NCBI GenBank assembly: GCA_032718475.1
Contig: JAUCBJ010003627.1
Coordinates: 1 to 20,720, forward strand
Origin: Nemertoderma westbladi
Taxonomy: Eukaryota; Xenacoelomorpha; Nemertodermatida; Nemertodermatidae
Reading direction: 5' to 3'
Length of the DNA stretch: 20,720 nucleotides
Shown here: positions 1-10,067 of the stretch, piece by piece
Numbering within the stretch: position 1 is the stretch's first letter
Layout of the letters: each line of letters begins with the position of its first letter
Position numbers and translations under genes: made by a program
Notes under the pieces: generated by a model
The model's input: only the letters and a program-made list of their open reading frames with translations
Told to the model about the DNA's origin: nothing
Database searches by the model: none

Positions 1-2610
1 CATTTAATATGTACACTTTACAAACCACCAAAATATAATAATGCAACATTCTTTCCCAAATTTTCGGAGGAAATTGAAAATGCCCAAATCTTGGAACCAA
101 ATAAATGTATTGTCATACAGGGGGATTTAAATATCAATATATTAGCTAAAACAAATCCAAAACAAAAAACGCTATTTGATATCCTTAACTTATATAATTT
201 AACTTTAACTAACACTACCAAACCAACAAGAACAACAAAAAAATCATCAACTTTAATAGACTTAGTTATCACTAATATAGACCTAAGAAAGATAACAGCA
301 AACGAAGTTTTCCCGTGTGAATTTTCCGATCACGATTATACTTTAATCAAAATAGACTACAAACTAAGGACTGCAAAAAATGACAGTAAACAGTGGGTAG
401 AATATAGAGATTACTCTAGTTTTGAAGAATCTAGATTCATATCAGACATAGCGAAAATTTACTGGGGGAATTTCTATAGTCAAAACAATATCAATCTACA
501 ATTCGAAATATTTGAACAACTAATAATACAAATTTTAAATAGGCATGCACCAATAAAACGCAAATTAATAACTAACAAAAAAATAAAAAATTATAAAAAT
601 GACGATTGGTCAACACTTGAATTGGAACAATTACGCACAAAAAAGTATAACAAATTTCTAGAATGGCGAAGAAACAAGACAAATGCAAACTATTCAGAAT
701 ACAAATTACTACGAAATAAATTCAACAATCTAAATGCAAAATTAAAAAATTCTTATATTAAACACAAATATATTGAAGCAAAAGACAGTAAATCTAGATG
801 GCAATTAATAAATAAAATCTTAAACAACAAAAGAAAACAGTCGAAAATAAATTGCATTAAAAATCTAGGAACACTAACAACAAATAAGAAAAAAATTGTA
901 GAAATATTTAATAGAACTTATATCGAACTAGGAAATTTTTTCAAAAATGTTAGCGTTGATGCAAATATGAAAACACTTGGAGTAACGGTAGTAGGAACAA
1001 ACATTAAGGATACTTTCTCCTTCCAATGTATAACATCATCAGACGTATACAACATCATAAATAATTTAAATGCAAAAAAATCCAGTGGACCATCTTTAAT
1101 ACCGATAAAAATTATCAAGAATATAGCCCCGCATATAACATATCAATTAACTTACATATTAAATCAATGTATCACCAAGTCACTTTTTCCAGACAAACTA
1201 AAACTTGTAAATATCACTCCCATATTTAAATCAGGTGATCCACATGAACCAACAAATTACAGACCTGTCGCAATGACTACGCCATTTGCTAAAATATTTG
1301 AACGAGTACTTTATAATCAAATTATACATTATATAAATAAACACAAAATAATTTATTCTAAGCAATTTGGATTCCGAAAAGGGTTTTCAACTGTTGACGC
1401 ACTAACATATCTCTCAGAATCCTGGAGAAAAAAGCTTGACGAAAATAATTACATTGCAATAGCATTCCTGGATCTCAGCAAGGCCTTCAACTCAGTAAAC
1501 CGACAAATATTACTACACAGACTTGCAACGTTAGGTTTTCATTCCACATCTCAACTTCTTATAAAAAATTATTTGACTGATAGACGACAAAGAGTAAAAC
1601 TAGAAAACTCAACATCACCATGGTTAACGGAAATCTGTGGCCTACCACAAGGAACAATACTGGCACCACTTCTCTTCACATTGTATACAAACAACATACC
1701 AGATACAGCAAAATCTTCAACTATCATTCAATACGCAGACGATACAGTAATATACACTACAGGCACAAATCCACAGCTGGCTGCAAAATTACTACAAAAC
1801 GAAATTATACTATTAAACAAAACATTTGTGCAACATCACTTGAAACTGAACCACTCCAAGACTGAATTCTTACTACTATCACCAAAACAACAGACATCAA
1901 CTGACTTCAATACAGACGAAATAAATCTTGACATAGGAACAAAAGATCCGATCTCACAATCAACCACGGTTAAATACCTAGGAGTAGAATTAGATAAAAA
2001 ACTACAATGGCACCATCATATAACTAAAACAATACAGAAAATGACACTCAGTATATCTTGCCTCCGCTCAATAAAGGGACAACTAACAATAAAAACAAAA
2101 TTACAACTACTAAAAGCACTAACATTGCCGTACCATCTTTACTGTAACCAACTATTAGTCCCACTACATGATAAATACGGACACAAGGAAATACTATACA
2201 AATTTGAAAAAGTACAAAATTACGCACTACGAACTATCTTTGGGAAACGGATTAGGGACTCAACAGGAACTGAACTACGAGAAAAAGCCAAAATACCAAC
2301 CCTAAAAGCTGTAAGAGAATATTTCGGATTAATATACTTTTTTAAATACATAAACAACCTATCAGAACCATTTAAAGCATTAGACCATCCTTTTTTACCC
2401 AAAATAAACATTAGACTAAACAATCGAACAAAAAACATAATCATACCTAAAACTAGAAACAGATACGGACATGAAAGTTTACTCGTGAATCTTATAAAAT
2501 TATGGAATGCACTACCAATTAAAATAAAAGAAATTACAAAACTAAAATATTTCAAAACAAAGTTAAAAAAACAGTTCCTATCGAAATATAGCCATGAGGA
2601 TGCAACCTAG
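1..2610 (+). CDS. Non-LTR retrotransposon (LINE) ORF2: partial APE endonuclease plus reverse transcriptase, 5' end outside window
   Basis: The reading frame is open from base 1 to a TAG at 2608-2610 (869 codons in the window), so the true start lies upstream; an internal TTG or ATG is not the start. The protein nicks target DNA and primes reverse transcription of its own RNA there. Codons 1-110 are the C-terminal half of an APE-like endonuclease: a YKPP strand, GDLN at codons 41-44 and SDHD at 109-112. The reverse transcriptase follows: a KSGDP..NYRPV block near 1230-1270, QFGFRKG, FLDLSKAF with its catalytic Asp, GLPQGT near 1640, and the YADD box at 1732-1743. A conserved C-terminal thumb and LINE tail domain complete it. 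No in-window stop or frameshift is seen, so the copy is young or intact here. No RNase H domain is apparent. The clade is unresolved; the (TAA)n tail would suit I-like, or more broadly jockey/CR1-group, elements. Confidence 0.95.
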   Translation, partial: HLICTLYKPPKYNNATFFPKFSEEIENAQILEPNKCIVIQGDLNINILAKTNPKQKTLFDILNLYNLTLTNTTKPTRTTKKSSTLIDLVITNIDLRKITANEVFPCEFSDHDYTLIKIDYKLRTAKNDSKQWVEYRDYSSFEESRFISDIAKIYWGNFYSQNNINLQFEIFEQLIIQILNRHAPIKRKLITNKKIKNYKNDDWSTLELEQLRTKKYNKFLEWRRNKTNANYSEYKLLRNKFNNLNAKLKNSYIKHKYIEAKDSKSRWQLINKILNNKRKQSKINCIKNLGTLTTNKKKIVEIFNRTYIELGNFFKNVSVDANMKTLGVTVVGTNIKDTFSFQCITSSDVYNIINNLNAKKSSGPSLIPIKIIKNIAPHITYQLTYILNQCITKSLFPDKLKLVNITPIFKSGDPHEPTNYRPVAMTTPFAKIFERVLYNQIIHYINKHKIIYSKQFGFRKGFSTVDALTYLSESWRKKLDENNYIAIAFLDLSKAFNSVNRQILLHRLATLGFHSTSQLLIKNYLTDRRQRVKLENSTSPWLTEICGLPQGTILAPLLFTLYTNNIPDTAKSSTIIQYADDTVIYTTGTNPQLAAKLLQNEIILLNKTFVQHHLKLNHSKTEFLLLSPKQQTSTDFNTDEINLDIGTKDPISQSTTVKYLGVELDKKLQWHHHITKTIQKMTLSISCLRSIKGQLTIKTKLQLLKALTLPYHLYCNQLLVPLHDKYGHKEILYKFEKVQNYALRTIFGKRIRDSTGTELREKAKIPTLKAVREYFGLIYFFKYINNLSEPFKALDHPFLPKINIRLNNRTKNIIIPKTRNRYGHESLLVNLIKLWNALPIKIKEITKLKYFKTKLKKQFLSKYSHEDAT

Positions 2611-2882
2611 CGGATTTGCACCTGTGACTGCCGCCAATTAATAGAACATTATTTATTATACTGTAGATGTAATGTAATAATGATTGTACTGTAGGCCTAC
2701 TCGATTCCTCATACTGTATATTTGTACTGTACACGGTGCAGCCTAGCTGTTACCTGGAACCCTGTGACGCTTATTTGCTTATAATTATCAGTAAATACTG
2801 TATGTATTAACTGCCTCGTGCAAATATATATTTGAATGAGTTTTTAGCAAATAAAAGAGATATAATAATAATAATAATAATG
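2611..2882 (+). mobile_element. LINE 3' UTR with poly(A) signal and (TAA)n tail
   Basis: This is about 250 bases of non-coding sequence after the RT stop. It holds an AATAAA signal at 2850-2855, and a pure TAA/ATA trinucleotide run from about 2861 to 2882. A short tandem-repeat tail instead of poly(A) is typical of several LINE clades, including I elements. The run marks the 3' boundary of the first LINE. The 5' boundary and left target duplication lie outside the window, so the insertion duplication cannot be tested. Confidence 0.8.
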
Positions 2883-3599
2883 GTAAAATATGAGTTATTA
2901 TTAGAATAATATAAAATTAAATGAATTATGAATTATCAACTTATGTCAAAAATATAATATAAATATAATATCATTTATACAACAAATTTTGTAAATATGA
3001 TGGCCATGTCAGAACCCGCTACCTACTGGTGAAAAGGTTTTACAATTTATTATGTGCAATATATTTTAAAATTAAATAGTTTAATTTTGCACGTCTGCTT
3101 TAATTTTTTAAATAATATTAATTTTTAAATAAGACCATCGGCATCAGGTTAATAGCATGTTACATTAACCCATGCAGGTTACATAGATTTTCTTACACGG
3201 AGTACCTTTGGGTCATTTTGACCCACATACATTTTCACTTTATAACGGTATTAGATTTTGCAAATAATTACTAGATTTTCATCTAATTAGGAACTAATAA
3301 ACTATTTTTTTTATTTTTAAAAAGTTATTAGACTTTCAGAGCTCAATTTTTATTTTACATTATGTTTGAAAAATGCATGTACATAACAGTATTTAGGATT
3401 TTAGTTTTTATGTCAGAAATAAACAGGTTTTTAGGCTACTGTATTAAGGTTTATATTGTTTGTAAATAATGAGACATAAAAGAATACTCAAATACTCACT
3501 TAAAGATTATTCAATTGGCAGAAGTAATTACACGTTCGTGGGGCCATCGCGCAGGACGAGGCTCAGTTATTAGATACAGATTAAATAGATAGATTAAAT
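2883..3599. other. AT-rich non-coding DNA, no gene seen
   Basis: There is no coding similarity or long reading frame on either strand. The only local structure is a perfect inverted repeat, GGGTCA-TTT-TGACCC at 3210-3224, and a TTAACCC at about 3165, both reminiscent of piggyBac element ends. A short AGAT/TAAAT-rich stretch near 3575-3610 leads into the minisatellite. Confidence 0.6.
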
Positions 3600-4338
3600 A
3601 AATAGATACAAATACATGCATCTGTAACCTGCTCCTTTACTAACCTGCATAATCTTGTAATATGTGTTATTTATCGTTTTGGTTCTAACTACTTGCCTCT
3701 GTAACCTTCTTCTTTAATAAATGCGTAATTGTGTAATACATGTTAAGGATAACTATCATTTATTGTTTTGGTTATGTCTACCCACCTCAATAACCAGCTC
3801 CTTTACGAACCTGCATAAACTTGTAACATGTGTTAATTATTGTTTTGGTTCTATCTACACGCATCTGTAAACTGCTCCTATACTAACCTGCATAATCGTG
3901 TAACACTTGTTAACTATAGTTTATTGTTTTGGTTCTATCTACACGCTTCTGTAACCTGCTCCTTTACTAGTCTGCATAGTCTTGTAACACGTGTTAACTA
4001 TCGTTTATTGTTTTGGTTCTATCTACACGCATCTGTAAACTGCTCCTATACTAACCTGCATAATCGTGTAACACTTGTTAACTATCGTTTATTGTTTTGG
4101 TTCTATCTACACGCTTCTGTAACCTGCTCCTTTACTAGTCTGCATAGTCTTGTAACACGTGTTAACTATCGTTTATTGTTTTGGTTCTATCTACACGCTT
4201 CTACAACCTCCTCCTTTAGTAGCCTGCATAATCGTGTAACACATGTTAACTATCGTTCATTGTTTTGGTTCTATCTACACGCTTCTATAACCTGCTCCTT
4301 TAGTAGCCTGCATAATCTTGTAATACGTTTTAACTACA
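3600..4338. repeat. 84-bp minisatellite, about nine units with alternating A/B subtypes
   Basis: The phrase TGTTTTGGTTCTATCTACAC restarts at 3841, 3925, 4009, 4093, 4177 and 4261, exactly 84 bases apart. More diverged units start near 3605, 3675 and 3764. Units at 3841 and 4009 are one subtype (ACGCATCTGTAAACTG) and those at 3925 and 4093 another (ACGCTTCTGTAACCTG), so the array has a 168-bp dimeric higher-order period. B units contain the 12-base palindrome TAACACGTGTTA, an E-box core. Because 84 is divisible by three, the array gives an open frame of 28-residue repeats from 3840 to 4511. I regard that frame as a by-product, not a gene. Confidence 0.93.
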
Positions 4339-4339
4339 G

Positions 4340-4492
4340 ATTCCAAATCCCAAATTACCTATTTGCAAATCCCAAATTATTTTCCCAAATTCTTTATTTA
4401 CAAATCCCAAATTCCTTATTTCCAAATCCCAAATACCTTATTCCCAAATCCCAAACACCTTATTCCCAAATCCCAAAGGGACGCGTTGTTCA
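4340..4492. repeat. 22-bp minisatellite (CCTTATTCCCAAATCCCAAA type)
   Basis: AAATCCC phrases occur at 4345, 4367, 4402, 4424, 4446 and 4468, mostly 22 bases apart. The array exits through TCCCAAAGGGACGCGTTGTT plus CA (4471-4492). The same unit and the identical 22-base exit sequence recur at 9872-9917, and the unit again at 10018-10067, on the far side of the minus-strand LINE. It is therefore a dispersed repeat, or one locus opened by insertion or duplication. Confidence 0.85.
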
Positions 4493-4977
4493 CGGCCTGT
4501 GCCTTTGCTAGTGTTTGCTCTAATACACACCACCACACCACAAAGGAATGGGGAAACAGTCAGCCACTGAACCAATACTACTGCAATTACCTCTGTCAAT
4601 TGAGTAAGATGGAAATTAGGTTCATAGAGGATCAACGTTTAATGGCACTAATATATATTATATATTGCATACCAGTCCAAGGAAGATCGAACAATAGGCT
4701 TGACTATACTATACATAGGTTGTGTAAAGGTCATTTTGCCTGGGTAATAATACTCTTTTTTTTTATTCAATTCAATTTATTTAATTCCTTCAATTGGTTG
4801 GGGTGCACTCTTTACATTTGCAATTTACAATATTAATTTTGTTAGTAAGCTTTTTAAATAATTTTTTTATATATATTTCTAATGTTATTAGTTCATTTTT
4901 TGTTTTCCAGAGTAGTGCATTGATGGGAGTTGACAGTAGCGGAAGCTAGTGTTGGCAACTCACAACAAAGGCCAATT
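4493..4977. other. Non-coding spacer, no gene seen
   Basis: This is AT-rich sequence without a convincing reading frame on either strand. A pyrimidine tract ending in TTTTCCAG near 4903-4911 resembles a splice acceptor, but no exon can be recognised after it. Confidence 0.5.
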
Positions 4978-5046
4978 GGGAGGAGGGAGTGGGGTGCGGG
5001 GAGTGGAGTGGAGGGGAAGGGAAGGGAGGGGAGGGGGGGGGGGGGG
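4978..5046 (+). repeat. G-rich purine tract ending in a 14-base poly-G run
   Basis: The plus strand carries many GGG and GGGG blocks (GGAGGGAGTGGGG type), ending in uninterrupted G at 5033-5046. On the minus strand this C-rich tract lies next to the presumed 3' end of the second LINE. The spacing of G blocks would allow G-quadruplex formation. Confidence 0.7.
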
Positions 5047-5257
5047 TGTTAAGCCTAACCAACCAAACAAGACTATTGATAGGTTGCAATATATATTCCA
5101 GTGATTATTGATTGTTATATTTGAGTTAATTTGTTTTTGTTTAAATTTACTTTACTATATATTAATTAACTAGAATTGTATTTATAGTTTTATTTGCTTT
5201 GATTACTTAATTAGGTGGTTGCGAAGCCTATGAATTAAGTTAATTTAATAGGTTTTT

Positions 5258-8200
5258 TTAAAATTTCTTTCCTAGGGAATTTTTTGATTTGCTTTGTTTA
5301 ATGTCGTTATCCAACAAGTTCCAGACAATGGCACCAGGGTAGTTAAATGATTTTTGTGTCTGCGTTAGTTGGGTCCTTTTTATATAATAATTTTTACTTG
5401 TAGATGATCGTGTATTGTAAGAATGTATAGCAGATGTTTGTTTAAACAGTGATGTGATGAATGTTTGTTTTTTGTTGTTGTGTATTTGCCACATTAATTT
5501 AGCAGTTTCTAGTAGGTGTAGTTGTTCAATAGGAAGTATATTTAGTTGTCTGTAAAGTGGAGGTGCGTGTTCACGGTAGTGACTGAGGGTTATCGCTCTC
5601 AACAATTTATTAATTTTAGTTCTAATGGGTTTAATGTGTGTTTGTGATGCATTACCCCAGATCACTATACCATAGTTAATATATGGTTGTATTAGTGCAC
5701 AGTACAGTAGTTTCAGTATGTGTAGCGGTAGAGTGTGGCGTAGTTTAAAGAATATTCCTGATGATTTTGAGATTTTTTTTAGAACATATGCGCAGTGTGT
5801 TTTCCAAGATAATTTATCGTCTATCCAGATTCCTAAAAATTTGGTTTTACTTACGTTACTTATAGGAATGTCTCTTATTTTAATATTTTCATGTTCAGTG
5901 GCTTGTTTGTTTGTTTAGATATTCTGTTTTTTTAAGATTAAGGGATAGTTGGTTGTCTGTCAGCCATTGATCAACTCTATTAAGTTCTACGTTTATGGTA
6001 TCTGTAAGTATTTTAATATCAGTGTGGTTGTATAGTAAATTCGTGTCGTCAGCAAATAGTGTTGATAGTAGTGATGTACAGTTAGGTAAGTCGTTTATGT
6101 ATATAAGGAATAAAGTTGCGGACAAAATGGCCCCCTGGGGGGTACCGCAGGGGGCAAGTATTGGCTCAGAGTGAATATTGCCTATGTTTACAGTGTGAGT
6201 TCGGTTGTGTAAGAAGCTGGTAAGTAATTCGAGTGGGGTTCCCCGGATACCATAGCTATTTAGTTTGCTTAACAGGATGTTGTGTTGCAAGGTGTCAAAC
6301 GCTTTTTTGAGGTCTATGGATATTAAACAGGCTGTTTCATGTTTTTCTAGAATGTTTAATATCTTTTCAGTAACAGTAAGTATGGCATCTGTAGTTGTCG
6401 AGTGTTTTCGTAATCCGTATTGGTTTGTAGAGAGAATTGAGTACTTTTCTAAATAGGATATTAATTGGGAATTTATCACTCGTTCAAAGAGTTTACTGAA
6501 AACAGGTAGTATTGAAATTGGTCTGTAATTATTCTTGTCAGTGGGGTCTCCGGCTTTGAAAACTGGGATAATTTTTGCAGCTTTAAGAATGGATGGGAAC
6601 GTGCCATTTTTAATGGAAATATTAATTAGATGTGTTAAGTGGGGAGCGAGATCGTAGGCTGCAAGTTTTAGTAAAGATATAGGAAAATTGTCGTTTGTTG
6701 AACTCGAGTTATTTAAGTCTAGTATATTGTAAATAGTTTCTGCGTTTGATGTCGGGATAAGTGAGAAGGAGTTCGGTTTTTTGTGATTTATATAACGAGT
6801 AGGGTTTCTGTTTGAAGTTGGTATGTTTTGTGACAGTCGAGTTCCTACAGTAGCAAAGTGATTGTTGAAGACACTGCAACTCTCCCTGGGGTCAGTAATC
6901 TCACTTTCATTTCCGATGTTGTCTATTAAAATTAATTTTTTTGGTGAATTTCTTGTTTTTGATCGATTTAAGGCAGAGTTTATTGTATTCCATGTTTTTC
7001 GCATATTATTTTTATTTTTTTCAAATTCATTTGCATAGTATTTTTTTTCGGATAATTTTAGGAGTTTTGAGAATTTGTTTCTGTACTTTTTATATTCCTT
7101 TTCTTTTTCTTCAGTTCTATTTTTTATGAGTGATGCGTACAATCTGTTTTTAAATTTGGACGACTTGATTAGACCAATAGACATCCAGGGTTTTTTTGGA
7201 ATTTCGTTGTTTTTAATTTCCTTTTTAGGTAGATGTGTATTGGCTATTTTTTCAAAATTTTTGTAGAACTCATTGAATTTATTTTCATGGCTTATATTTT
7301 CATTCTTATAAGTCCAAGATTCTTCTTTTTGTAGATCTTTTAGGAAATTGTCTTTGTTAAAAGTGGAGTGGTCGTATGTAAAACGTTTATCAGGAGGATT
7401 AAAAAAGCAGGAGTCATTTTGAATTGTAATGAAAGTAGCTAAATGATCGGTTGTACCTATTTCTGCCAGAAAGACACCCGGGGTTATTAATTTATCACGT
7501 ATATTTGTAGAGATGTGGTCAATCAAGGTTTTAGAATGGGAAGTTATCCTAGTGGGGACCTTAATTACTTGATCAAAGGAATATGATTCTAGAATTTGTA
7601 AATAATTAACAGAGTTATTTGATTTTATTAATAGGTCAATGTTTAAATCTCCGGTTAGAATTACGTCTAAATTTTGGTTGGATAGAGTATATAGAGTGTC
7701 GTTTAGATTTTCTAGAAAATCTGTTAGATGGCACGATTGAGGACGATATATATTTCCGATAAGAATTGCTTTTGAAGTTTTTAGATTTTTGGATCTTGAG
7801 ATACTGACCCAGGAAGATTCACAGTGATTAATTGTAATGTCTGTACGTACAGTAAAATCTAATCCGTTTTTAATGTATATCGCTGCCCCACCCCGGTCCC
7901 TTTTCCCGTACTGTCTGTGATTAGTAATTGGTGGTAGGTATCCGGGGATAGTTAATGTAGAGAGGTCGCTGTCCTCTGTTAAGAAAGTTTCAGTGAAACA
8001 CAATACATCAAACTGTTTTTCTAATAGGTTAAGGTAGTCGTTTGTGGCATGAAAATTTTTACTGAGACTTCTACAGTTAAGATGATATATTTTTAAAGAA
8101 TCATTTTGAGATTGAATATTATATTTTGTATCTGAAAAGTATTTTCCGTCTGTATTATTTGAGTCTAGGTTTTGGTCAGGGTCGATGTCCTTGAAAGTAT

Positions 8201-8477
8201 TGTCGTAATCGTCGAAGTTACTTGGGAAGTCAAAGTCATTGTTGTCGTTATTAAAAAATATGTCGGTGTCATTGTCTGGAACTGTAGAAAAAGGGAAAGT
8301 ATCTTTAAGGCAAAAGGTACAATAGATTTTATTATTATTAGTTATACATTCACTACTTAAGTGGGATCCGCAGGGTAAGTGGTACAGGTTGTTACAAATG
8401 TCGCAGGTAAATTTTAGTTCTTTATGTTGGATTTTGGTGAAACAAAAATCACATGTTGGTTGGTTAGATAGGCTCAT
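5258..8477 (-). CDS. LINE ORF2: PHD finger, APE endonuclease, reverse transcriptase; one frameshift
   Basis: The start is ATG at 8477; about 1,070 residues are encoded. A PHD-type finger comes first: C9/C12, C25/C28, H33/C36, C53/C56. An acidic Asp/Asn-rich linker follows, then an APE endonuclease with N134 (HLNCRSL), E163 (TET), GDLN at 276-279, LIDH at 318-321 and TTDH at 342-345. The RT has FKAGDP..NYRPIS, QYGLRKH, SIDLKKAFD, GTPQGAILS and FADD at 808-811. After about residue 850 the frame ends at TGA, but a +1 frame continues without any stop from about 5916 to 5258 with the expected LINE C-terminus (FLGIWIDDKLSW, VIWGNAS). The break coincides with (AAAC)3 at 5904-5916, so gain of one four-base unit explains it. 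Everything else is intact, so the copy is recent. Confidence 0.93.
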
Positions 8478-8725
8478 AGGGGGGGTAGTACAAGAAATAC
8501 GCTAAAAAAGTGGTCCTAAAAAAAATCACAAGGTGGTAAAAGTACCTAAAAAAGCTTACTTTCTTACTTAACAACCTAGGTGAAACAGCAACAGTAGAAC
8601 GGAGAACTCTCGGTAGGCGTATATTATATAATTCGTATATTAGTAATAGGATAATTAGTAATAAGTATGATAAAGTACTTTCTCCAGGTTCGCACACGAC
8701 GATTCGAAATCATTAGCTACTTCTT
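8478..8725 (-). other. Inter-ORF region of the minus-strand LINE
   Basis: 248 bases separate the ORF1 stop from the ORF2 ATG. The stretch is AT-rich and non-conserved in appearance. A 77-residue frame covers most of it but resembles nothing I know. The gap implies that ORF2 is translated by reinitiation or an internal start rather than by overlap. Confidence 0.6.
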
Positions 8726-9628
8726 TTATTCTATGGCAACGTCTTCGACTTCATTCCCTTCTGAATTGACATCCACCGGCAAAACACTATAGATGGAGCC
8801 TGTCGCCGAACCTCCTGGAGCAGAGGCCTCTACAGGCTCTACTGAACGATTTGCAGAATTAACGGCTCTGGGAGCTGATCTCCGAGTGGGTTTGGAACCG
8901 GATCGACGCTTCTCCACTCTTTTCGTTTCTTGTCTACCTCGCTTCGTTGCCGTTCCATCGGTTGTTGCAGCTCTCAGATTGCCAACATCTTCTAAAGTTT
9001 CAACAACGTGCGCCTTGTCGCTGGCGTTCCGTTTATAGACAACATCGCCATTTCTGGAATAAGCTGAATGTATGATCTTATCGCGTTTCATCTTATTAAG
9101 TTCTTTGAGAAGTGTTGATCGGTGGGGAGTAAGATGCTCGGTTACGTACGCTGGTTTGATATTTACTTTGTTTTGGATCGCCGTTATCCTCATCTGATGA
9201 CCAAAGAATTTTACAATGACCGCACAAGATTTATTTTTACTACCGCCATCTCGAACCGTTGGATCGCTCCTAGCCCCAGCTTGGCTACCTGGATCGGTAG
9301 AATCAGAACGGGTGTGACCGATACGATGGAAGATATCCACATTGTTAAAGCTGATTCCCAAGTTTACAACAGCAGCCTCTACCCGCGCCGCTTCATCCTC
9401 GGGATTATTAGATTCAGGGAGGCCGTGTATGAGTATATTGGAGCGTTGAATGTATTGCTTTAGACTATCGTTTTCAAGAAATAATTTCTTATTAAAGATT
9501 TGTAGATCTTCAACTTCCTGGACGAGAGCAGGAATACTCTGTGTTGCAGTTTTTACCACTTTAATGTCCGCTTTGAGTTCGTTGATAGAAGCTATGAGTG
9601 ACGCCATATTTTCTGATTTTTTGCTCAT
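8726..9628 (-). CDS. LINE ORF1 nucleic-acid chaperone-like protein (coiled coil plus RRM-like)
   Basis: This is an intact 300-residue frame from ATG at 9628. Residues about 5-65 form a heptad-patterned helical segment (IASINELKADIKVV, VEDLQIFNKKLFLENDSL), the expected trimerising coiled coil of LINE ORF1 proteins. It runs into RSNILIHGLPES, the signature first strand of the ORF1p RRM-like domain. The next part (KSCAVIVKFFGHQMR, VTEHLTPHRSTLLKELNKMKRD, SRNGDVVYKR) resembles the RRM plus C-terminal domain that binds single-stranded RNA. The last ~80 residues are basic, Ser/Arg-rich and disordered, then acidic. By family analogy it coats element RNA. It lies directly upstream of ORF2 on the same strand, so the element is a two-ORF LINE. 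No break is visible. Confidence 0.88.
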   Translation of the reverse strand: MSKKSENMASLIASINELKADIKVVKTATQSIPALVQEVEDLQIFNKKLFLENDSLKQYIQRSNILIHGLPESNNPEDEAARVEAAVVNLGISFNNVDIFHRIGHTRSDSTDPGSQAGARSDPTVRDGGSKNKSCAVIVKFFGHQMRITAIQNKVNIKPAYVTEHLTPHRSTLLKELNKMKRDKIIHSAYSRNGDVVYKRNASDKAHVVETLEDVGNLRAATTDGTATKRGRQETKRVEKRRSGSKPTRRSAPRAVNSANRSVEPVEASAPGGSATGSIYSVLPVDVNSEGNEVEDVAIE

Positions 9629-9870
9629 ATTGGCAAATTAAATAGTGGTATGGTTGAGGATTATTATTTTGATGGTTATATCGGGTGAGATCAGGAGAGT
9701 TGATAATACGAAGTTTAGTTATTCAGTCAGACTATAACATCCTACAAGAGCTACCGGTATCACTACTGTTGCATGTGTAGGTAAACAAACTCTGAAACTC
9801 CTACTCTTCCTACCTACAGTATTAATTTATATAATCTTTGTTGTGAATTCGAAATATAAACAAAAAACGT
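9629..9870 (-). other. 5' UTR / promoter region of the minus-strand LINE
   Basis: About 240 bases lie between the ORF1 ATG and the 22-bp minisatellite. No coding sequence is seen. LINE internal promoters usually lie here, but no specific element can be pointed to. The exact 5' end is not marked by a visible target duplication. Confidence 0.5.
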
Positions 9871-9871
9871 T

Positions 9872-10067
9872 AATCCCAAATTCCTTATTCCCAGATCCCA
9901 AAGGGACGCGTTGTTCAACTGAGCCCCGTCAGCGGAAACAGCCAGTGCCGCTAGTCAGTGGGGTTCACTTGTTGACGATAGGCTATTATGAGGCGTAGTG
10001 CGATTAATATAATGGCCGATCCCAAATTCATTATTCCCAAATCCCAAATACCTTATTCCCAAATCCC
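9872..10067. repeat. Second and third clusters of the 22-bp minisatellite
   Basis: (A/G)ATCCC phrases stand at 9872 and 9894, and again at 10018, 10040 and 10062, each 22 bases apart. The unit is the one at 4340-4480. The first cluster leaves through the same 22-base exit sequence (9896-9917) seen at 4471-4492; beyond it the two flanks diverge. About 100 bases of unique-looking sequence (9918-10017) separate the clusters. Confidence 0.8.

Larger units (their letters stand above)
5047..9870 (-). mobile_element. Nearly full-length PHD-containing LINE (5' UTR, ORF1, ORF2, 3' UTR)
   Basis: Read on the minus strand, the element has about 240 bases of 5' UTR (9870-9629), ORF1 (9628-8726), a 248-base inter-ORF gap, ORF2 (8477-5258) and about 200 bases of AT-rich 3' UTR. 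Total length is about 4.8 kb, which fits a full-length LINE of the CR1/jockey group. The outer limits are estimates: the 3' side is placed at the C-rich tract and the 5' side where the 22-bp minisatellite starts. No clear target duplication was found. Base composition changes along the element, with the ORF1 C-terminal part clearly more GC-rich than ORF2. Confidence 0.85.

Noticed and set aside
1620-1865. 81-codon plus-strand frame inside the first LINE
   Set aside because: It is a different frame of the RT core (GLPQGT to YADD region) and has no features of its own.
3840-4511. 223-codon open frame made of 28-residue repeats
   Set aside because: It is open because the minisatellite period is 84, a multiple of three. 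It has no recognisable domain and runs unchanged into the unrelated 22-bp array.
8793-9463. Plus-strand frames of 81-113 codons opposite LINE ORF1
   Set aside because: They are antisense shadows of the GC-richer ORF1, which has a clear coiled coil and RRM-like pattern on the minus strand.
4471-9917. The shared 22-base sequence as target duplication of the minus-strand LINE
   Set aside because: The left copy lies more than 500 bases from the LINE 3' end and is part of a repeated array, so it is better explained as a dispersed repeat.
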